Of a stretch of 64,000 bases of DNA, positions 45,595-58,008 are shown one piece after another. How positions within the stretch are numbered: the first letter of the stretch is position 1; the number at the start of each line of letters is the position of its first letter. A program made the translations under genes and the position numbers. Below the pieces are notes generated by a model. That model did not search any database. It was not told the DNA's origin and saw only the letters and a program-made list of their open reading frames with translations. Origin of the DNA: Albifimbria verrucaria (taxonomy: Eukaryota; Ascomycota; Sordariomycetes; Hypocreales; Stachybotryaceae); contig JAHREC010000020.1 in assembly GCA_020081605.1 (NCBI GenBank), positions 62,001-126,000 on the forward strand, in the 5' to 3' direction.

Positions 45595-47597
45595 AGCTAA
45601 CCATAATATCGTCGAAATGGTTTACGGTATGTGTACGTGCAACATACAGGAGAAAGTTAACTGTGCCTCTTCTTATACATATATGCTCCGTAACTTTGGG
45701 ATCCTTGTGTATGGCTCGAGACGCTTACCTTTTGCCCCCTACTGAATCGGACCTGGCTTATTTTCGCCTACTTCCCATAAGCCCTCGTTACGCTGCCAGT
45801 GTGTTATTCACTTAATTTCTACTGTAATTTCCTTTCATGCAAACTTGTGCCTATGGTTCAGTTGCGCTGTAAATCTAGAGTCTTTTGCTGCATTATCGTA
45901 TGCCCCGCTGCTCCCCGCAGGTTACGTTCAGTCTCTTCTTGTTATATGAAAAAATCTGGGTGTTTGGCACATGGAAAGTTCAACTTTTGGGATTTTGTTA
46001 ATCTGACACTTTTTGGGGGTAGTTCTATTTGAGATAAGAAACTGCGTGTATCTGTATATGAATCTGCATTTCTCCTTTGTTTGGCTGAACTATCATGGAG
46101 TTTCTTTAACCACGAGACATCTTCATACTTGGAAATCAACAGAGCATCGATGATATTTGGATCTCACTGAAAATGCGTGAGTATATGACCATTTCCCTCT
46201 GTGGTTATACCTTTCAGATGTATTACGATGGAAGGGATGAACGTTGCATGAAGATCGCCAACTCGATGGGGAGCCTGCCGCTGAGGGTGACCGTGAAGCT
46301 CTGTTCTGGGCGAACATATTGTTTTCAGGTATATTGACCCTATTCGCATTATTTCAACACAGATAATTAACCCAGCCGTATCCTAGAGTGGGCCGGAGTC
46401 GACTGATGTGGTAGATATTGGGCGCGATAACGATAAAACTAAAGGATACATGGCCCTTCACAGTATATACTACTGAGTATGTATGTTGATCATGGTTGTT
46501 CACTAGTTGTTAGGCCAGGATCTCGCGGGTCGCCCTGAAGCTAATAAAAACTCGGCCACCTTTCCCTGGTATGGATGAGAGTGCCTTGAAGGCATCATTG
46601 CACAGTATCAATACCTTGATATTTCTTATTCCGTGGGGAAATGGGAATCCCTTATGAAAGTCTTTCTTGTAATGTACAACACACGTTTGAAGCGCTCATC
46701 CATCTCGTAATGTAGCATCATCACTCAAGAGGCACCATGTTCCGCCTTTGGATGATGTGAGTTTGCGAGGGGTTCTATACAGTGCTTGTTTCTCGTATCT
46801 AGACCAAAATTCATCGAAAAGCTTCACCCTTCCATTATGCGCTACACCCACCCTCGCAAAAGTGAAAACTGTAAGATGTACCCTGCGTGTAGAGTCCTTA
46901 GCCATATCAAGCTAGTTTATTCATGTTCATTCAGTTCATCCAGTTCATCCATCTAACCCCGGCTGGGGTCTCTGCGTACAGCCTAGCTCCAATTTACTTA
47001 GCGTTTATTTACCGTCTCTTGTGCGGATATCACCATTTCTGTTATATGTAGTAGTGCAGAAAAGGTCCGGTATCGTGGTAAAGTGCTGGCTACGGAAGAT
47101 TTAGACACCCTTCAGCAATTTTTGCAGCACATAGAGTTGAATTTACCGGGGTTTCATCGAAACCTGTCAGTTTAAGAGTATAGTATAAGTGCCATTCCTT
47201 CTCATATCCTGTCAGCAATCGAACGCCAAGCCAAGCTTTACTATACGGTAAAGGCGCATGACAGCTTCAACATAGAATGGATTGATGTATACAGCGTATC
47301 TTGCATATCACCTTACGGACTTTGAACCTGCAAATATATGGGAGGATATACGAGCGGTCTCACCGTCTCACCCCTCCCCACTACTAACTGAAAACTCAGA
47401 TGGGGGTTTTTGTTAAATGGAAGTGATGGCTTGTAGATGAACCATGACCTACTTCCCGGTTTGGAGCTAAAGCCGTTTGACTCTAGAAAAGATAAAAATC
47501 GGCCAGACACTGCCTCAACAAGCTATCACTTTGTCGTAATGACCCATTATGCTCCATCAACCAGTTCCTTTACGTAGGGCCCATTTCAATCTGCAAC
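45595..47597. other. Long gap without a supported gene
   Basis: Short frames only. One of 69 residues at 46905-46696 (minus) has protein-like composition but no context. A tandem ttcattcagttcatccagttcatcc string lies near 46926-46951. The end holds the promoter and leader of the terpene synthase. Confidence 0.4.
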
Positions 47598-48803
47598 ATG
47601 TCAGAGGTACAATGTGGGAAAAGCTCACCGCCCAAAATCCAACGCGTAGACGTTATGTTGAAAGATCGTGGCATATCACTAGGGGTAAGTTTGTATTGCT
47701 TGCATCTCCCTCCTACACGAAGTCGATGTCTTACTATCATGAACAGTTTGACATAATAGACTATGGGCTATCTTCCTCTCTCCGATCGGGTGTGTTCGAG
47801 ACCAGGGCGGCTCAGGACATGCTGCTTGCACACACACGATTTAAGCAATCCCTGTCTAGAAGTGCAAGCAACTCCTCCAAAGATCAATGCAAGGCTGAGC
47901 TAGACGCCATTGAAGTTCTATTCAGTGGAAACCTAAACGAAGACATAAGCATTGCGTTCACAGCTTGGTTGGCATTCGCCTGCGCGATGGATGATACCCT
48001 CGAGACACTGCCACCAGAGCTGGGCGAACAGGTCCTTGAGGAATGCATTGTGATTTGCAATGAATACACCAAAGACAAGTGCAAAAACGGTATGTGACAT
48101 GTAGCTTTGATAATGTATGGAATGGGACTGATACGGTAGGTTACTAGCGAGCGCAGACTGCAAGGTCGGAACGGAGGACAGGATCCAGCATCTCACTAGA
48201 ACACTTCTTGCCCACTGTAAGCAGCACCTGTCGGAGTCAAGCATGGAAGCATTCCGTGAAGCGGTGTGCCTTGTTTTTCTAGCTCACATCAAGGAATGCC
48301 ATTTCCTGCGACGAGATATACCTAACGATTTCGATACCTATATGTCTGTTCGCAGGCGGACGATCTCTCTGGATCCGTTCTTTGAAATAGTCAAGTGCGA
48401 AATGTTACCGGAAGAAATGCGAAGACATACTCACTGGTCCAAGCTGCAAGACGCGATATGCCGGGCGGCTGGGCTTCAAAACGACCTTATCGGGCTGGAG
48501 AGAGATCTGGCAGATGCCGAGGAGCTGAATGCCGTGGTGATCTTGATGAGGTGCGAAGGCCAACAAACTGCCGCTTCCGAGCTGAACATGATGGCCTTGG
48601 CGGGGTGTGTCAAGAGGGTTAATGACGAATACAATAAGATGGTGGCAGTGGCCGCTGGTGTTGTTGAGGAAATTTACGAGGCCACAGAAGTAAAGGTGCG
48701 AGATCGCGTGATGGAAGTAGCGAGGCATATTTCTCTTTTATGCAGAACGCACCTTGAGTGGTGTACTTCGGCCAAGAGGTATAAAATTAGCAGTGCAGCT
48801 TGA
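47598..48803 (+). CDS. Class I terpene synthase
   Basis: Three exons: 47598-47684, 47747-48089 and 48148-48803. The introns are 62 nt (gtaagt...cag) and 58 nt (gtatgt...ctag). All phases agree and give 361 residues. The start ATG at 47598 (MSEVQCGKSSPPKIQ) is the one in frame after splicing. The metal-binding aspartate-rich motif is DDTLE (in AFACAMDDTLETLPP). The second motif is NDLIGLERD, the NDxxGxxxD variant of the NSE triad common in fungal enzymes. A KRY near the C-terminus fits the usual RY pair. The enzyme ionises a prenyl diphosphate, probably farnesyl diphosphate, to give a sesquiterpene; the product is unknown. No P450 or transporter lies immediately beside it. It is unrelated in fold motifs to the ABA3-like cyclase 17 kb away. 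Confidence 0.85.
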
Positions 48804-49304
48804 GCCTCAACCGACAATACCATAGGGTTTCGAATATTTGCATAATTGATGATTGTAGATCCAGTGATGGTCTCCACTGAAACAGAGGCCAACCTGCCAA
48901 AAATGGGATTTGGACCACCTGAATTCAACCCGTACTTATAAATACAGCCACATGCAAAGGAAAAAAAGAACTGGATGATTCAGCCACTACTTGTTGCCAG
49001 AAATTTTGAGAACGAGGCGTGTGTTGCAGTAAAATTTAACTTGAGCCATTTGATGCTGTTTGAGTTACGAACCTCATCATGCCAATAATAAACAATAATA
49101 CCACACGGACTAAATATGGCACTCTATGAGTGTAGCAAGCATCATGGTAATCGCAAAATCTTTGAGACCACCGGCTTAACTGTGCGAAAAGGACTCTGTA
49201 TACAAGACAACTCATATATGTACATCGGTTGTGTGCCTCTTCTAATCATCTCTTGTCGATTGTACTTCCAGTTCGAAGTTACAGACAGGTAAGTTCATAC
49301 GAAG
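48804..49304. other. Intergenic
   Basis: No gene seen. It separates the terpene synthase from the patatin-like gene on the same strand. Confidence 0.5.
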
Positions 49305-52300
49305 ATGACACATTGTAGCACGATCAGCGTCAAAAAGACCTGCGGCAAGTTTATAGGATTTTCCGAACAGTCAGGCCGAATTTCTGTAGAATCAACAACA
49401 CTGCTAGCAGAGGTTCTTGCGTGCATAGACTACTCTCCTGGCATCGTTCTATTCATTGGAACGCCCAGCTCCGCCATTACAACAAAACTTAGCGAAAACA
49501 TTCAATTCGACCCTGGACATGTCTACCTGCAGTCTAACCAAAAAAACAAAACTCTCGAGGTATTCTGTCCCGTGAGGCCTCGACAGTTGTCGATACATGA
49601 TTATAACCCAGGAGAGATCCTGGACTGGATTTCTACCGAAAAGCTACCTCTTGCCAACATCTATGCCCGTCTATTCGGGATATTTTCCAATGTGGTTTGC
49701 GTATTTGACAGTAGCTTCTCTTCTACCACCGACCTCGAGAGCTTTCTCGAGACTTGGTCGCGCTCAGCCTCTGATCATCTGAAATCCCGCGGATCTCTAC
49801 CACGGCTGATCATCTTCACTGAGAATTCGAAGACTCAAGCATCAGAGATGGAGAAATCCCTCCGCCACAAGATGAGTCCTGTGCTGAACGAAGGATTCTC
49901 TGGCCTTGCTGTGGAGTCTCTGGCAGTTGAATCAGGATTACTTAGAGGACGTGTCTATAGAAAAACAATGAGGATAATGGATTATGTCGAAAAGCATTGT
50001 GCTGCCTCGCAGTGGGAAAAAAGGCATCTAGGATGCTCTTCCACTCAAATGATCTGGTGTCTCTGTTCGCTGAAGCCGGAGGTTGTCTCATGGATAACAT
50101 GACCTTCGATCCCATAATAGCTGCTCGGGCATCACACCCCTTGCCTTTGGATTCTCATGTACAAATCGAAAGCTTTCTATCTGACTTCGATACGCAAGAC
50201 TGTTTTGAAACGTTCGCGCTGCCGTATTTGGCCTCTGCAATTCGAATGGAGGCCTTTCCTCAAGGATCACACAGTTAGTGAAAGACTAAGCACTGCACTT
50301 TCCCTAGACTGATCTTGTATCGTGTTTCAGACGCAACGGCTGACGGCGTGGAAATCCGCCAAATCTAGAATTCTATCTTGCAGATGTCTTTGAAGCCTTA
50401 TACCTGCCTCACTGGCATCGAGCAGCACATGCGAGAGGGTTGAGCTCAAACATTCAGGAGTCATTGGCAATGCTCGTCACCGGGAAGAAAGCATACCATG
50501 CGTTCGATAATATGATAGGGAGAGAGACTAAAGAAATAGAGACTACAGGCATTGATAACCTTATTTCACCGCACGAAAACGAAAGAAGCGACGAGGAGCG
50601 TCACGTCGATCGAGTTATTGCCTCAAAAAATCAATGGGAAAGCCATCGAACTACCCGGTACTGTCCAGTGTGCATTGTGCAACCGGCCAAGTACCCGCTT
50701 CCATGTGGACATCGATTCTGCAAAGACCACATCAAGTTATTCGGAAAGCAAATATGGGATAACGAATTTTTAATTGAGCAATGTGTTTGCTGCCAGACAC
50801 GCTTCGAAAACGTGAGTTTCCATTTTCGCCCGCCTACAAAAGGTGTTCGTTGCTTAGCCCTGGACGCTGGCGGAGTCAGGGCCATCGCACATTTGGAAGG
50901 TTTGCGTTTGCTTGAGGAATTGATGGAAGAGTATTTCCCAGGTACACCTGTCATTGAATTCTTCGACATCGTAGCAGGAACAAGCTCAGGTATGTCTATC
51001 CAGAAACAAGAAGAGAGCAAGGTACCAGGTCGGTCTGGTGAAGCTAATGCACGCTAAAAAACTGTAGGTGGAATTTGCATTTTGACGCTGGCCCATCTAG
51101 GGATGATGGTGAAAGATGCGATTACACACTTCACAACGTTAAGTCAACGAGTGTTTGGTCAGATATCAATGATTCAAAAGCTTCTGGGTCTATCGTTTCG
51201 TGGCGCAATATACGACAGTCATGCTATTGACGAAGCTCTTCAAATCCATTATGGTAACAGCTCACTTGCCGATTACACGCCTGCTACAGCTCGGGATGCT
51301 CATATCTTGGTACCCATTAAGGGAATGCCACGTAACGATTACGTTGTGGACAACTTCAACAACCCTTTTGTGGTGCTGCCTGATGGAGGTGGCGTCCAGA
51401 AGATTCTCACATCTCAAGCGTAAGTCTGTCGTCCTCTACACCGTGTGTCGCCCTGTATCGCCCTGTATCGCCCGTCTTTTCTCTTCTACAAACCCATCAT
51501 CACGTTTTCCATTTCATTTTCAAATATTTGTCACGGAACCTTCGGATTTAATATGGTAACTGACTCAATCTATGCGTCTTATATTAGTGCCCGGTGCACA
51601 TCAGCTGCTCCTGGCTATTTCCCCATACCATTGGTGGCGCGGTATATCAAGATGGAGCCCTCGGGCGGGCTAACCCCATAGGGATTGTTCTTTCTCAGGC
51701 CAAGGCCTTATGTCCCCACCATGTCGCCCCAGACTTCGTGCTATCGATGGGCACTGGCTGTGAGAAGAAGCAGGCCCGAGAAGTCATAGCACAGCCTCTT
51801 GCAAAGCCCGTGCCTTGTGAAGCCAAGACTCCACTTTGGAGGAAGATAGGCTTTGTCGACCTGCTGTATCGACTGGCTAACTCTTACAGTGACAGTGTCG
51901 CCGTGGACGGTGAAAAATATGATCGCGATTTGATCCGAGAGCTTTTGGAGCCAGAGGTCGCAGAGAGATGCCATCGAGTCAATGTAGAGTTCCCAACAGG
52001 TTGCCCTACCCTTGATGACACGAGTGCAATGCCTGCTATAAGGAATGAAGCAAACAGGCAGTACTCGTCAGATCCATCCTTTCTACGTATCAGAAACGAG
52101 ACGGTTGCCACCAAGTTCTACTTCGAACTTACCAGAATACCTCTCAGGCGCTCAGGTCATTTCATCTTCCAGGGTAGAATCTCATGTGATGTTAGGCCCG
52201 GTCCAAAACTTGCCCATTTTATGAAAGTGTTGCTGAATTACAAATCAAAATTTATCGTTAACGGAGCTATCCTTCCACTAGAAAATGCTGCGAACTCTAG

Positions 52301-52613
52301 CGGCTACCAGGGAAGGTTCGAGATGATCATAAGTGGTACCGTCGCAAGCTTACAGACTGAGTTTGACATATCTCTCCGACAACAACGGCCTGAAGGGGAA
52401 ACGCAGGATCGTATAAGTTCCTCACCGTATTCGCTGAATCGATTGATGAAAATGCAAGGGTTGCGTTGCCTTGTCGCACAAACCAAGAACCACAGGGTCA
52501 GGCCAAGTAAACGACCAAACCCGGACGCTGGCACGGTTTCACGACCAAAAAAGGCGCGAAAATACAGTTTTTGTCACAATGGGAAAATAATGGCGAGAAT
52601 GTCGCCAAGGTAA
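49305..52613 (+). pseudogene. RING-like / patatin-like phospholipase gene, one frameshift
   Basis: Five exons fit (49305-49950, 50013-50273, 50384-50989, 51068-51419, 51588-52613), all with GT-AG introns and consistent phases, for about 963 residues. An N-terminal region of about 360 residues leads to a RING-like cluster (CPVCIVQPAKYPLPCGHRFC ... CVCC). Next is the patatin core: oxyanion loop DAGGVRA, nucleophile GTSSGG (created across intron 3), ARCTSAAPGYF, and the dyad QDGAL. After the core comes a basic C-terminus. This is the architecture of large fungal patatin-like proteins linked to heterokaryon-type immunity and lipid hydrolysis. In the last exon the C4 run at 51621-51624 needs one more C to keep the frame before the dyad Asp. 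So the copy is either just inactivated or misassembled by one base. Confidence 0.75.
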
Positions 52614-53569
52614 CATATCAAAGTTCAGATTAATTGCAGCACAGCGATGATTTTGTTAGTGAGCGGGGCTGAATTTAGGCCCATGCTTTTTAGCAGTGAA
52701 TGCACAAGCTCAAACAGGGTCTCTAATGTGAATGTGTTACTACTCACGTCAGCACCAGCAGCCCAAATTCTGTCGGGCATTATGATAGCAAAGATAAGCC
52801 CGACAAAACGTGGCCGATATTGTTGATTCGTTTATAGATGAGCATGTTGAAGGAAGCAACGCCGACGAGCTCGTAATTAGCTATCTGGTGTACTAAACCA
52901 TAGATGAATTCAAAATATGAAATTGAGATAAAAGTACGGATAAAACTGTAAAATCAAGATGCCAGTGATGAATATCTTTGAAGATTCGGGTAACCCTATC
53001 CATCACATACGAGGGTAGTTTGTTGGGGCAGGAAACAACAGCACACCCCAAGACGTAGGTGAGTTACTTAGACGAGTAGAGCAACAGCATCTCAGAAGAT
53101 GGTAAGTATAATTGGGCATCACATATCATATGATAAATAGCAGCTTGAGGTAGGAAGCAAAGAATTATGTTCATGAAAAAGGATAAAAGATGCTTGCTTT
53201 GTCCCTTTTTCTCAGGTTGGGTATTCTGCAGTCTTTATACCCAGTGGAAGGGTAAATAAAATAGGCTAGTCAAGGGTAATTAAAAATGAGGGTTACGCCA
53301 AATAAAATGCAGAGCTGGAGAGAATAACACAGTACGTAGGTATGGTGGTTGATATCTATATGGTGACACGCTTCATCTACCAAACTGCGCTATCATAAAA
53401 GGAAGAATGTCTGATTACAAAAGATTCAATATAAGTCTATACAGAAGGCATATATATAATGAGAAAAGAATATATGCGTCGTTTATCTCGAAATTATAAT
53501 AACAAGACATCGTCTGGGTATTCCTAACATAGAGTTAAATCCTCCCATTGGCTCTTGATGATTGGTTTC
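52614..53569. other. Intergenic, AT-rich
   Basis: No gene seen between the convergent patatin-like and bZIP-like loci. Confidence 0.5.
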
Positions 53570-54019
53570 TCAGGAAATGATATAGTGGCCATTGTATACT
53601 GTGGATAAATCCCACGGTTGGTAGTCGCTTGGAGGCGAAGAATTGAGAGCAAATTGTTGTTGATATTGGCTATGAGGGCCAGGGGCGTTGGCTATATAGG
53701 AAGAATAGTTATTTGGGCACAATGCAAACCGGTCTGCTTTCACTGTAAGTCCTTCCATACTGGTGGAGATATCGGACACCGGAGGCTTAGGTAATTGTGG
53801 CATCAATAATGGATTTTCTGGGTCTTCGATGCTTTGGAGAATAGCTCTGACTTCATATATGTCATATCTAACGCTTGCCTTGAAAGCCTCAATAAAGGCA
53901 GATCTGTATTTGCCAAGTAACTTTTTGGTGTGATTTTGTTTTAGACGAAGCTTAGCTTGCGCCCTCCGATTTGCTGCACGCTTTCGGTAAATTTGACTGT
54001 CTTCTCTTTCACAGGACAT
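53570..54019 (-). CDS. Small bZIP-like transcription factor
   Basis: An intact single exon of 149 residues. Residues 9-30 (SQIYRKRAANRRAQAKLRLK) match a bZIP basic region with the N-x7-R spacing (N17 to R25 in ANRRAQAKLR). The following residues (HTKKLLGKYRSAFIEAF) are helical but have no clear leucine heptad, so the zipper is weak or replaced by another dimer interface. The C-terminal half is rich in Pro, Ser, Gln and Tyr, like an activation domain. Fungal genes of this size with Yap-like basic regions regulate stress or secondary metabolism, but a direct link to the terpene genes is speculation. The start is in fair context and no intron is needed. Confidence 0.55.
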   Translation of the reverse strand: MSCEREDSQIYRKRAANRRAQAKLRLKQNHTKKLLGKYRSAFIEAFKASVRYDIYEVRAILQSIEDPENPLLMPQLPKPPVSDISTSMEGLTVKADRFALCPNNYSSYIANAPGPHSQYQQQFALNSSPPSDYQPWDLSTVYNGHYIIS

Positions 54020-55116
54020 TGTCTAAGTCTATGATGCCTTGATAGTGATGCCTTGAGTGTGATGCTTTATTTATGATGCGTTCTTGTATAGCTGGATATC
54101 TACAGCATGACTGCGATGAACATATATATCTTGAGAGTACTGCTCACAGTCTATCACAGTTTACGATCTGTTTAGATAATTTGTTCTAAATTTAGTCTTC
54201 AACTTATAAAATGTTTCAGAACTGGGCTGACGTTCATCTAGAGGGGCTGTTCACCGTTTCAGATAATCACACGCTAAGGTAAAAACAAGACCATCTATCT
54301 CTTTGACTGTCTGAAGCCGCGAGACAAGCAACGAACTTACCAGGAGTCCCACGTTTTATTGTTGGAAGCTTTGCGGGCCAAGCCTGCCTCGCCCCTTACC
54401 AAGAAATGATCATCGTGCGCTCGAAAAATTTGCATTTGGAAGTCAATATAGTAACTCATCATGATCACTCTATCAAGCGCGCTGGCTTTGGTAGGCAAAC
54501 AACTCTATGATCTGTCGGGAGTTACCAAATCCAGACAGCAATCCACTGGACGGCCGAGGAGGATGGGGTTGTTTCCAACGATCCGCTCTCGAGTAATGGC
54601 TGACTCCCAATTGACTACGTATGCATGCATGTTGCGAGTGGCTAGCAGCGAGCTATTCGAGCTTGGCGATGAATGAGGCCCCCAGGGCGCGATCATCTTT
54701 CAAAGTTGCCGTCTCCATCATCGACACCAAACAGGCACTATCCCAACTGTAGTTAAAACGTAGTTCTATAAATGGGCACGAGGCAGTGAGATACCGTTAC
54801 ATGAAGAAAAGCACACAAAAAGAAGCCACGGGGAAGACTGCAGCGAACCTGAAACCTAGCTCCATGTATCTACTAGTCACATCGAGGTTATCACACTCAT
54901 ATCTTGCCACCGTGCAACTCTAACTTCTATTTCGAGTAACATTAAGGAGGGGAGGAAAGGGGCTTCTTGCATGGTCTGTCTTCACGTCTCGATAACTCCT
55001 GACGTCCTTTGATCTAGTAGGGGCATACGTAGAGCGATTCATGAAGTTTATTACCTCCCGTCCAACCTTCAGGATAGTTGTAATTATGTTCCAAGAACAC
55101 CAGACGATCTTACACC
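54020..55116. other. Intergenic
   Basis: No supported gene. It holds the 5' flanks of the divergent bZIP-like (left) and F-box (right) genes. Confidence 0.45.
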
Positions 55117-56548
55117 TTGATCATGGATGTACTGCCCCTTGAGATATATTGGATGCTTGTTGAGCAACTTGAGGTTGTTGATCGAAGCCGAATTGCTCAA
55201 TGCAGCCGTCAGAGCTTTGAGAAGACCAAGTCACTTCTATATAGAAAATTAGATCTGCGTTTTGAATATGGAGTAGCAGATTGGCAAACTGTATCGATCC
55301 TTGAGACCTTGACACAAAACCCAGACCTGGCAGCATACATTCGATCCATCAACATTAGAAGCAGTGGCCTACGGCACTGGAACACGAGGAATTACCAACT
55401 CCTCTCGCTTGTCCTGTCCAATATCATAGTTTTGCCAGAACACATCACGTCATTTTCTGCAGTCTGTCCTTGGTTACCACGTGGCAGAACATTTGAAAAT
55501 CTTGAGACATTGACCTGTCGCGATATTGGAACCCCGACGGAAGGTGATTGGATACGATGGCACCTAGATAATTGCAAGCAACTCACGCGTCTCCACCTGT
55601 CTTGCTCCCCGCATCATGCCATGATGTCTCATGCCATGATGTCTCATGATCTGATTAGCGCCTCATGCCTTGACAGAATCACGTCTTTGACTCTCGATGG
55701 ATACAATCTTACAGAACTTGTGCCAAATCCGTATTGGAAACCACAAGAGCTTAACCTCAAGCTCTGTCCGGGGTTGAAAACTTCATTGAGCGGATGATTT
55801 CAGCAGACCAATTAACGTCGTTGAGAGAGCTGCGTCTTGCCGGACATTTTTCTCGATCTTCTTTTCTTTCGCTGCTAGCCAGCCTTAAACATTGCTATAA
55901 GCTGGAGAAATTATCGCTTCGTATAGGCAAACTGTCCCGTCTTCTCCGGCTTGACGGGCGACAGATAAGAAGCCTTAAATACGATGACTTCGATACACTC
56001 ACTTCAGAGCTGCGACAAGATATTCTGGGTGGACTAAAACCTATTTGTGGGAGCCTTCGCCTCCTCATACTAGATATACGACAAGAGTTGGCGGAGTCAG
56101 CTACGTCCATGAGGTTCACGGGAAGCGATATCGAGCGAATAATAACATCCTGCCCAAGACTCGAGTTTCTCGGTATCCCGATGAATCTCAGTGATCCCAG
56201 CTCAACACGGTACCGACGGATGATGTGGAAGGTAAGTTTCAACTTAGTTGAATGAAAGCAATCAGAAATATAGACGTCATGTGCTTACACTAAATGTAGG
56301 ATGCGGGCAGAGCGGTGCCAATGCGGCTGAGAGCATTGCACCTCAGAGGAAGCTGTGGCCCAATGAAGCGATTCCTTAAGGACGCTGAAATCATCTCCAA
56401 ACACGTTTCCAAACACCTTGATTGCCATGGACTGATGGTCTATCTAGACCATGGCGAGAGGCTCAGGAAAGTTTCTTTTGAAGCAGGCGTGTTGAACAAC
56501 CATAAGTATTGTAAAGAAGAGATGGATTCATTCGACATGGACTTCTAG
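55117..56548 (+). pseudogene. F-box / LRR-like gene with one frameshift in a G-run
   Basis: The ATG at 55117 (or 55123) opens an F-box (MDVLPLEIYWMLVEQLEVVD). The text then matches the common fungal F-box layout, with CRQSFEKTKSLLYRKLDLRF-type wording and LRR-like lines (TRLHLSCSPHH, RITSLTLDGYNLTEL). A duplicated HAMMSH occurs in the middle. The frame ends at 55797. The next block (FIERMISADQLTSLREL...) is in another frame and would join if the G4 run at 55770-55773 had one more G. A good intron (gtaagt...atgtag, 56232-56299) then joins the last exon ending at 56548. Apart from the single base, the gene looks healthy, so a consensus error is possible. Likely an SCF substrate receptor. Confidence 0.65.
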
Positions 56549-56847
56549 TCCAAATCGATTGTGTATGTTCGACTAAGGCGTGGGGAAGTTATTATACAGG
56601 TTCTCTGTGAGATGTACTATAATACTTCGTGTCAAGAGGTCTTTGAAACTGGGAAGCCCACGACGCTATCACTAATAATAATCTATTATTTTTGTGCTAC
56701 AGTACCGGCATCAAAATATGTATCATAAACATAGGAACAGACATGGAAACCGTAGTTGATCTCTACTATCCTATCTATAGCTAACTAGCTCAAGTGTGCA
56801 ACAGTATATATGCCCTTGGACTGCTAGGTCAATCTTTTGGTCGTTAA

Positions 56848-57357
56848 GTGATGCATTCCATCGTGTCTCTTCCAGAAGAGGTGTTGCTTACCATTGTTAG
56901 AGTTCTTTATGAAGATGTGGATCGCAAGGAACAATTTCTCCCTTTGCGTCTAGTGTGTAGGCGGCTGGCTGAAGTAAGTCGAGAGTTTGCATTCAAACGG
57001 GTCGTTATATCATTCGACGAATGCGGCATGAGGCCGTGGCCGGAATTGATCACGACCTCGAATTGCGGATATGTTGAACAAATTGTTTCAGTCCTATCAC
57101 CAGAGGCAGCTACTGACATGGACGCATTAATTCCAGCGAATTGTGATTTTTTCTATCAAGCGGCTTTGAATCATTGCCCGAAACTCCGTTCTGCAACGGT
57201 GCTTCTAGATTGGATCGGTGGAGTGATTGGAGACAATGATTTAGAGATGGCTTTCACAGATCCTGCCGCACATCGAATCATACTTCACGAGTGGAAAATC
57301 AAGAAAATTGATAATACATCAGCCTCCTCGGATGACTATACCCACTTAGAGTTATGA
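56848..57357 (+). CDS. Small F-box protein
   Basis: A single exon of 169 residues. The second Met (56851) gives the more usual start MHSIVSLPEEVLLTIVRVLY. The F-box occupies residues 1-50 (LPEEVLLTIVRVLYEDVDRK, then LRLVCRRLAEVSREFAFKRV). The rest is short and has no complete LRR set (one piece reads LNHCPKLRSATVLL), so the protein is truncated compared with typical fungal F-box/LRR proteins of 400-600 residues. No frameshift is visible within it, and coding text does not continue after the stop. It may be a genuine short adaptor or a C-terminally deleted copy. It lies 300 bases downstream of another F-box locus on the same strand, suggesting local duplication. Confidence 0.65.
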   Translation: MMHSIVSLPEEVLLTIVRVLYEDVDRKEQFLPLRLVCRRLAEVSREFAFKRVVISFDECGMRPWPELITTSNCGYVEQIVSVLSPEAATDMDALIPANCDFFYQAALNHCPKLRSATVLLDWIGGVIGDNDLEMAFTDPAAHRIILHEWKIKKIDNTSASSDDYTHLEL

Positions 57358-58008
57358 TAAGACCCCATCGTTCGCAGCTCAGCATGTGTATTCGCTTAGC
57401 GTGCTTCATATGAACAGCGACCAAAATTGAGCCCAATCACCACCACTTCGAACTAGGTATCACCCTGTTTTGTTTAAAGAGCAGAAAGATAAATATAGCC
57501 CTAGTCTATGAATCCTATTATAGAAACGCATGCATGCAAAGGATAACATGACCAATTCTCGTTAGAAAACATATTGATGGAGGCAAGGTAGTTGTTTGAT
57601 CTAGTATAAAATATAATATTCTTTAGTCTTCTTTGCTACTTACGACATTTGGCATTTCTCGAGTTTCTTCTGATAAGTGTCTATAGTACATCCAGTATTC
57701 GGTTGGTGTCCAAACTCAATTATCGTTTGTTTAAAATATTTTATCTTGGTGATGAATCAACATAGCACGGAAAGTACAGGGGCACGGACAGATGAAGGGG
57801 GTAACGGCACCAACCCAACTGTAAGTTTCCATTCCTAGAGCCCTTTGACGCTGTATCTCCTGAAGCAGAGAGTCTTCTTGTGATCAAAGTGTTTTGATAG
57901 GAGTGATCATCCTGCGCTTAGCATTTAGCATAGTGCCAACCTCCTACTGATACCGTAGTATACTAGAAAGCAAATGACATTACCAATGACCCCACAAGGT
58001 CTGATCCT
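57358..58008. other. Intergenic, AT-rich
   Basis: No gene seen. A short open stretch at 57750-57830 could be a first exon of the coiled-coil gene, but splice support is weak. Confidence 0.4.

Noticed and set aside
49305..52613. Starship giant transposon cargo
   Set aside because: Patatin and NLR-type genes occur in Starships, but no DUF3435 tyrosine-recombinase captain or DUF3723 gene was recognised in the window.
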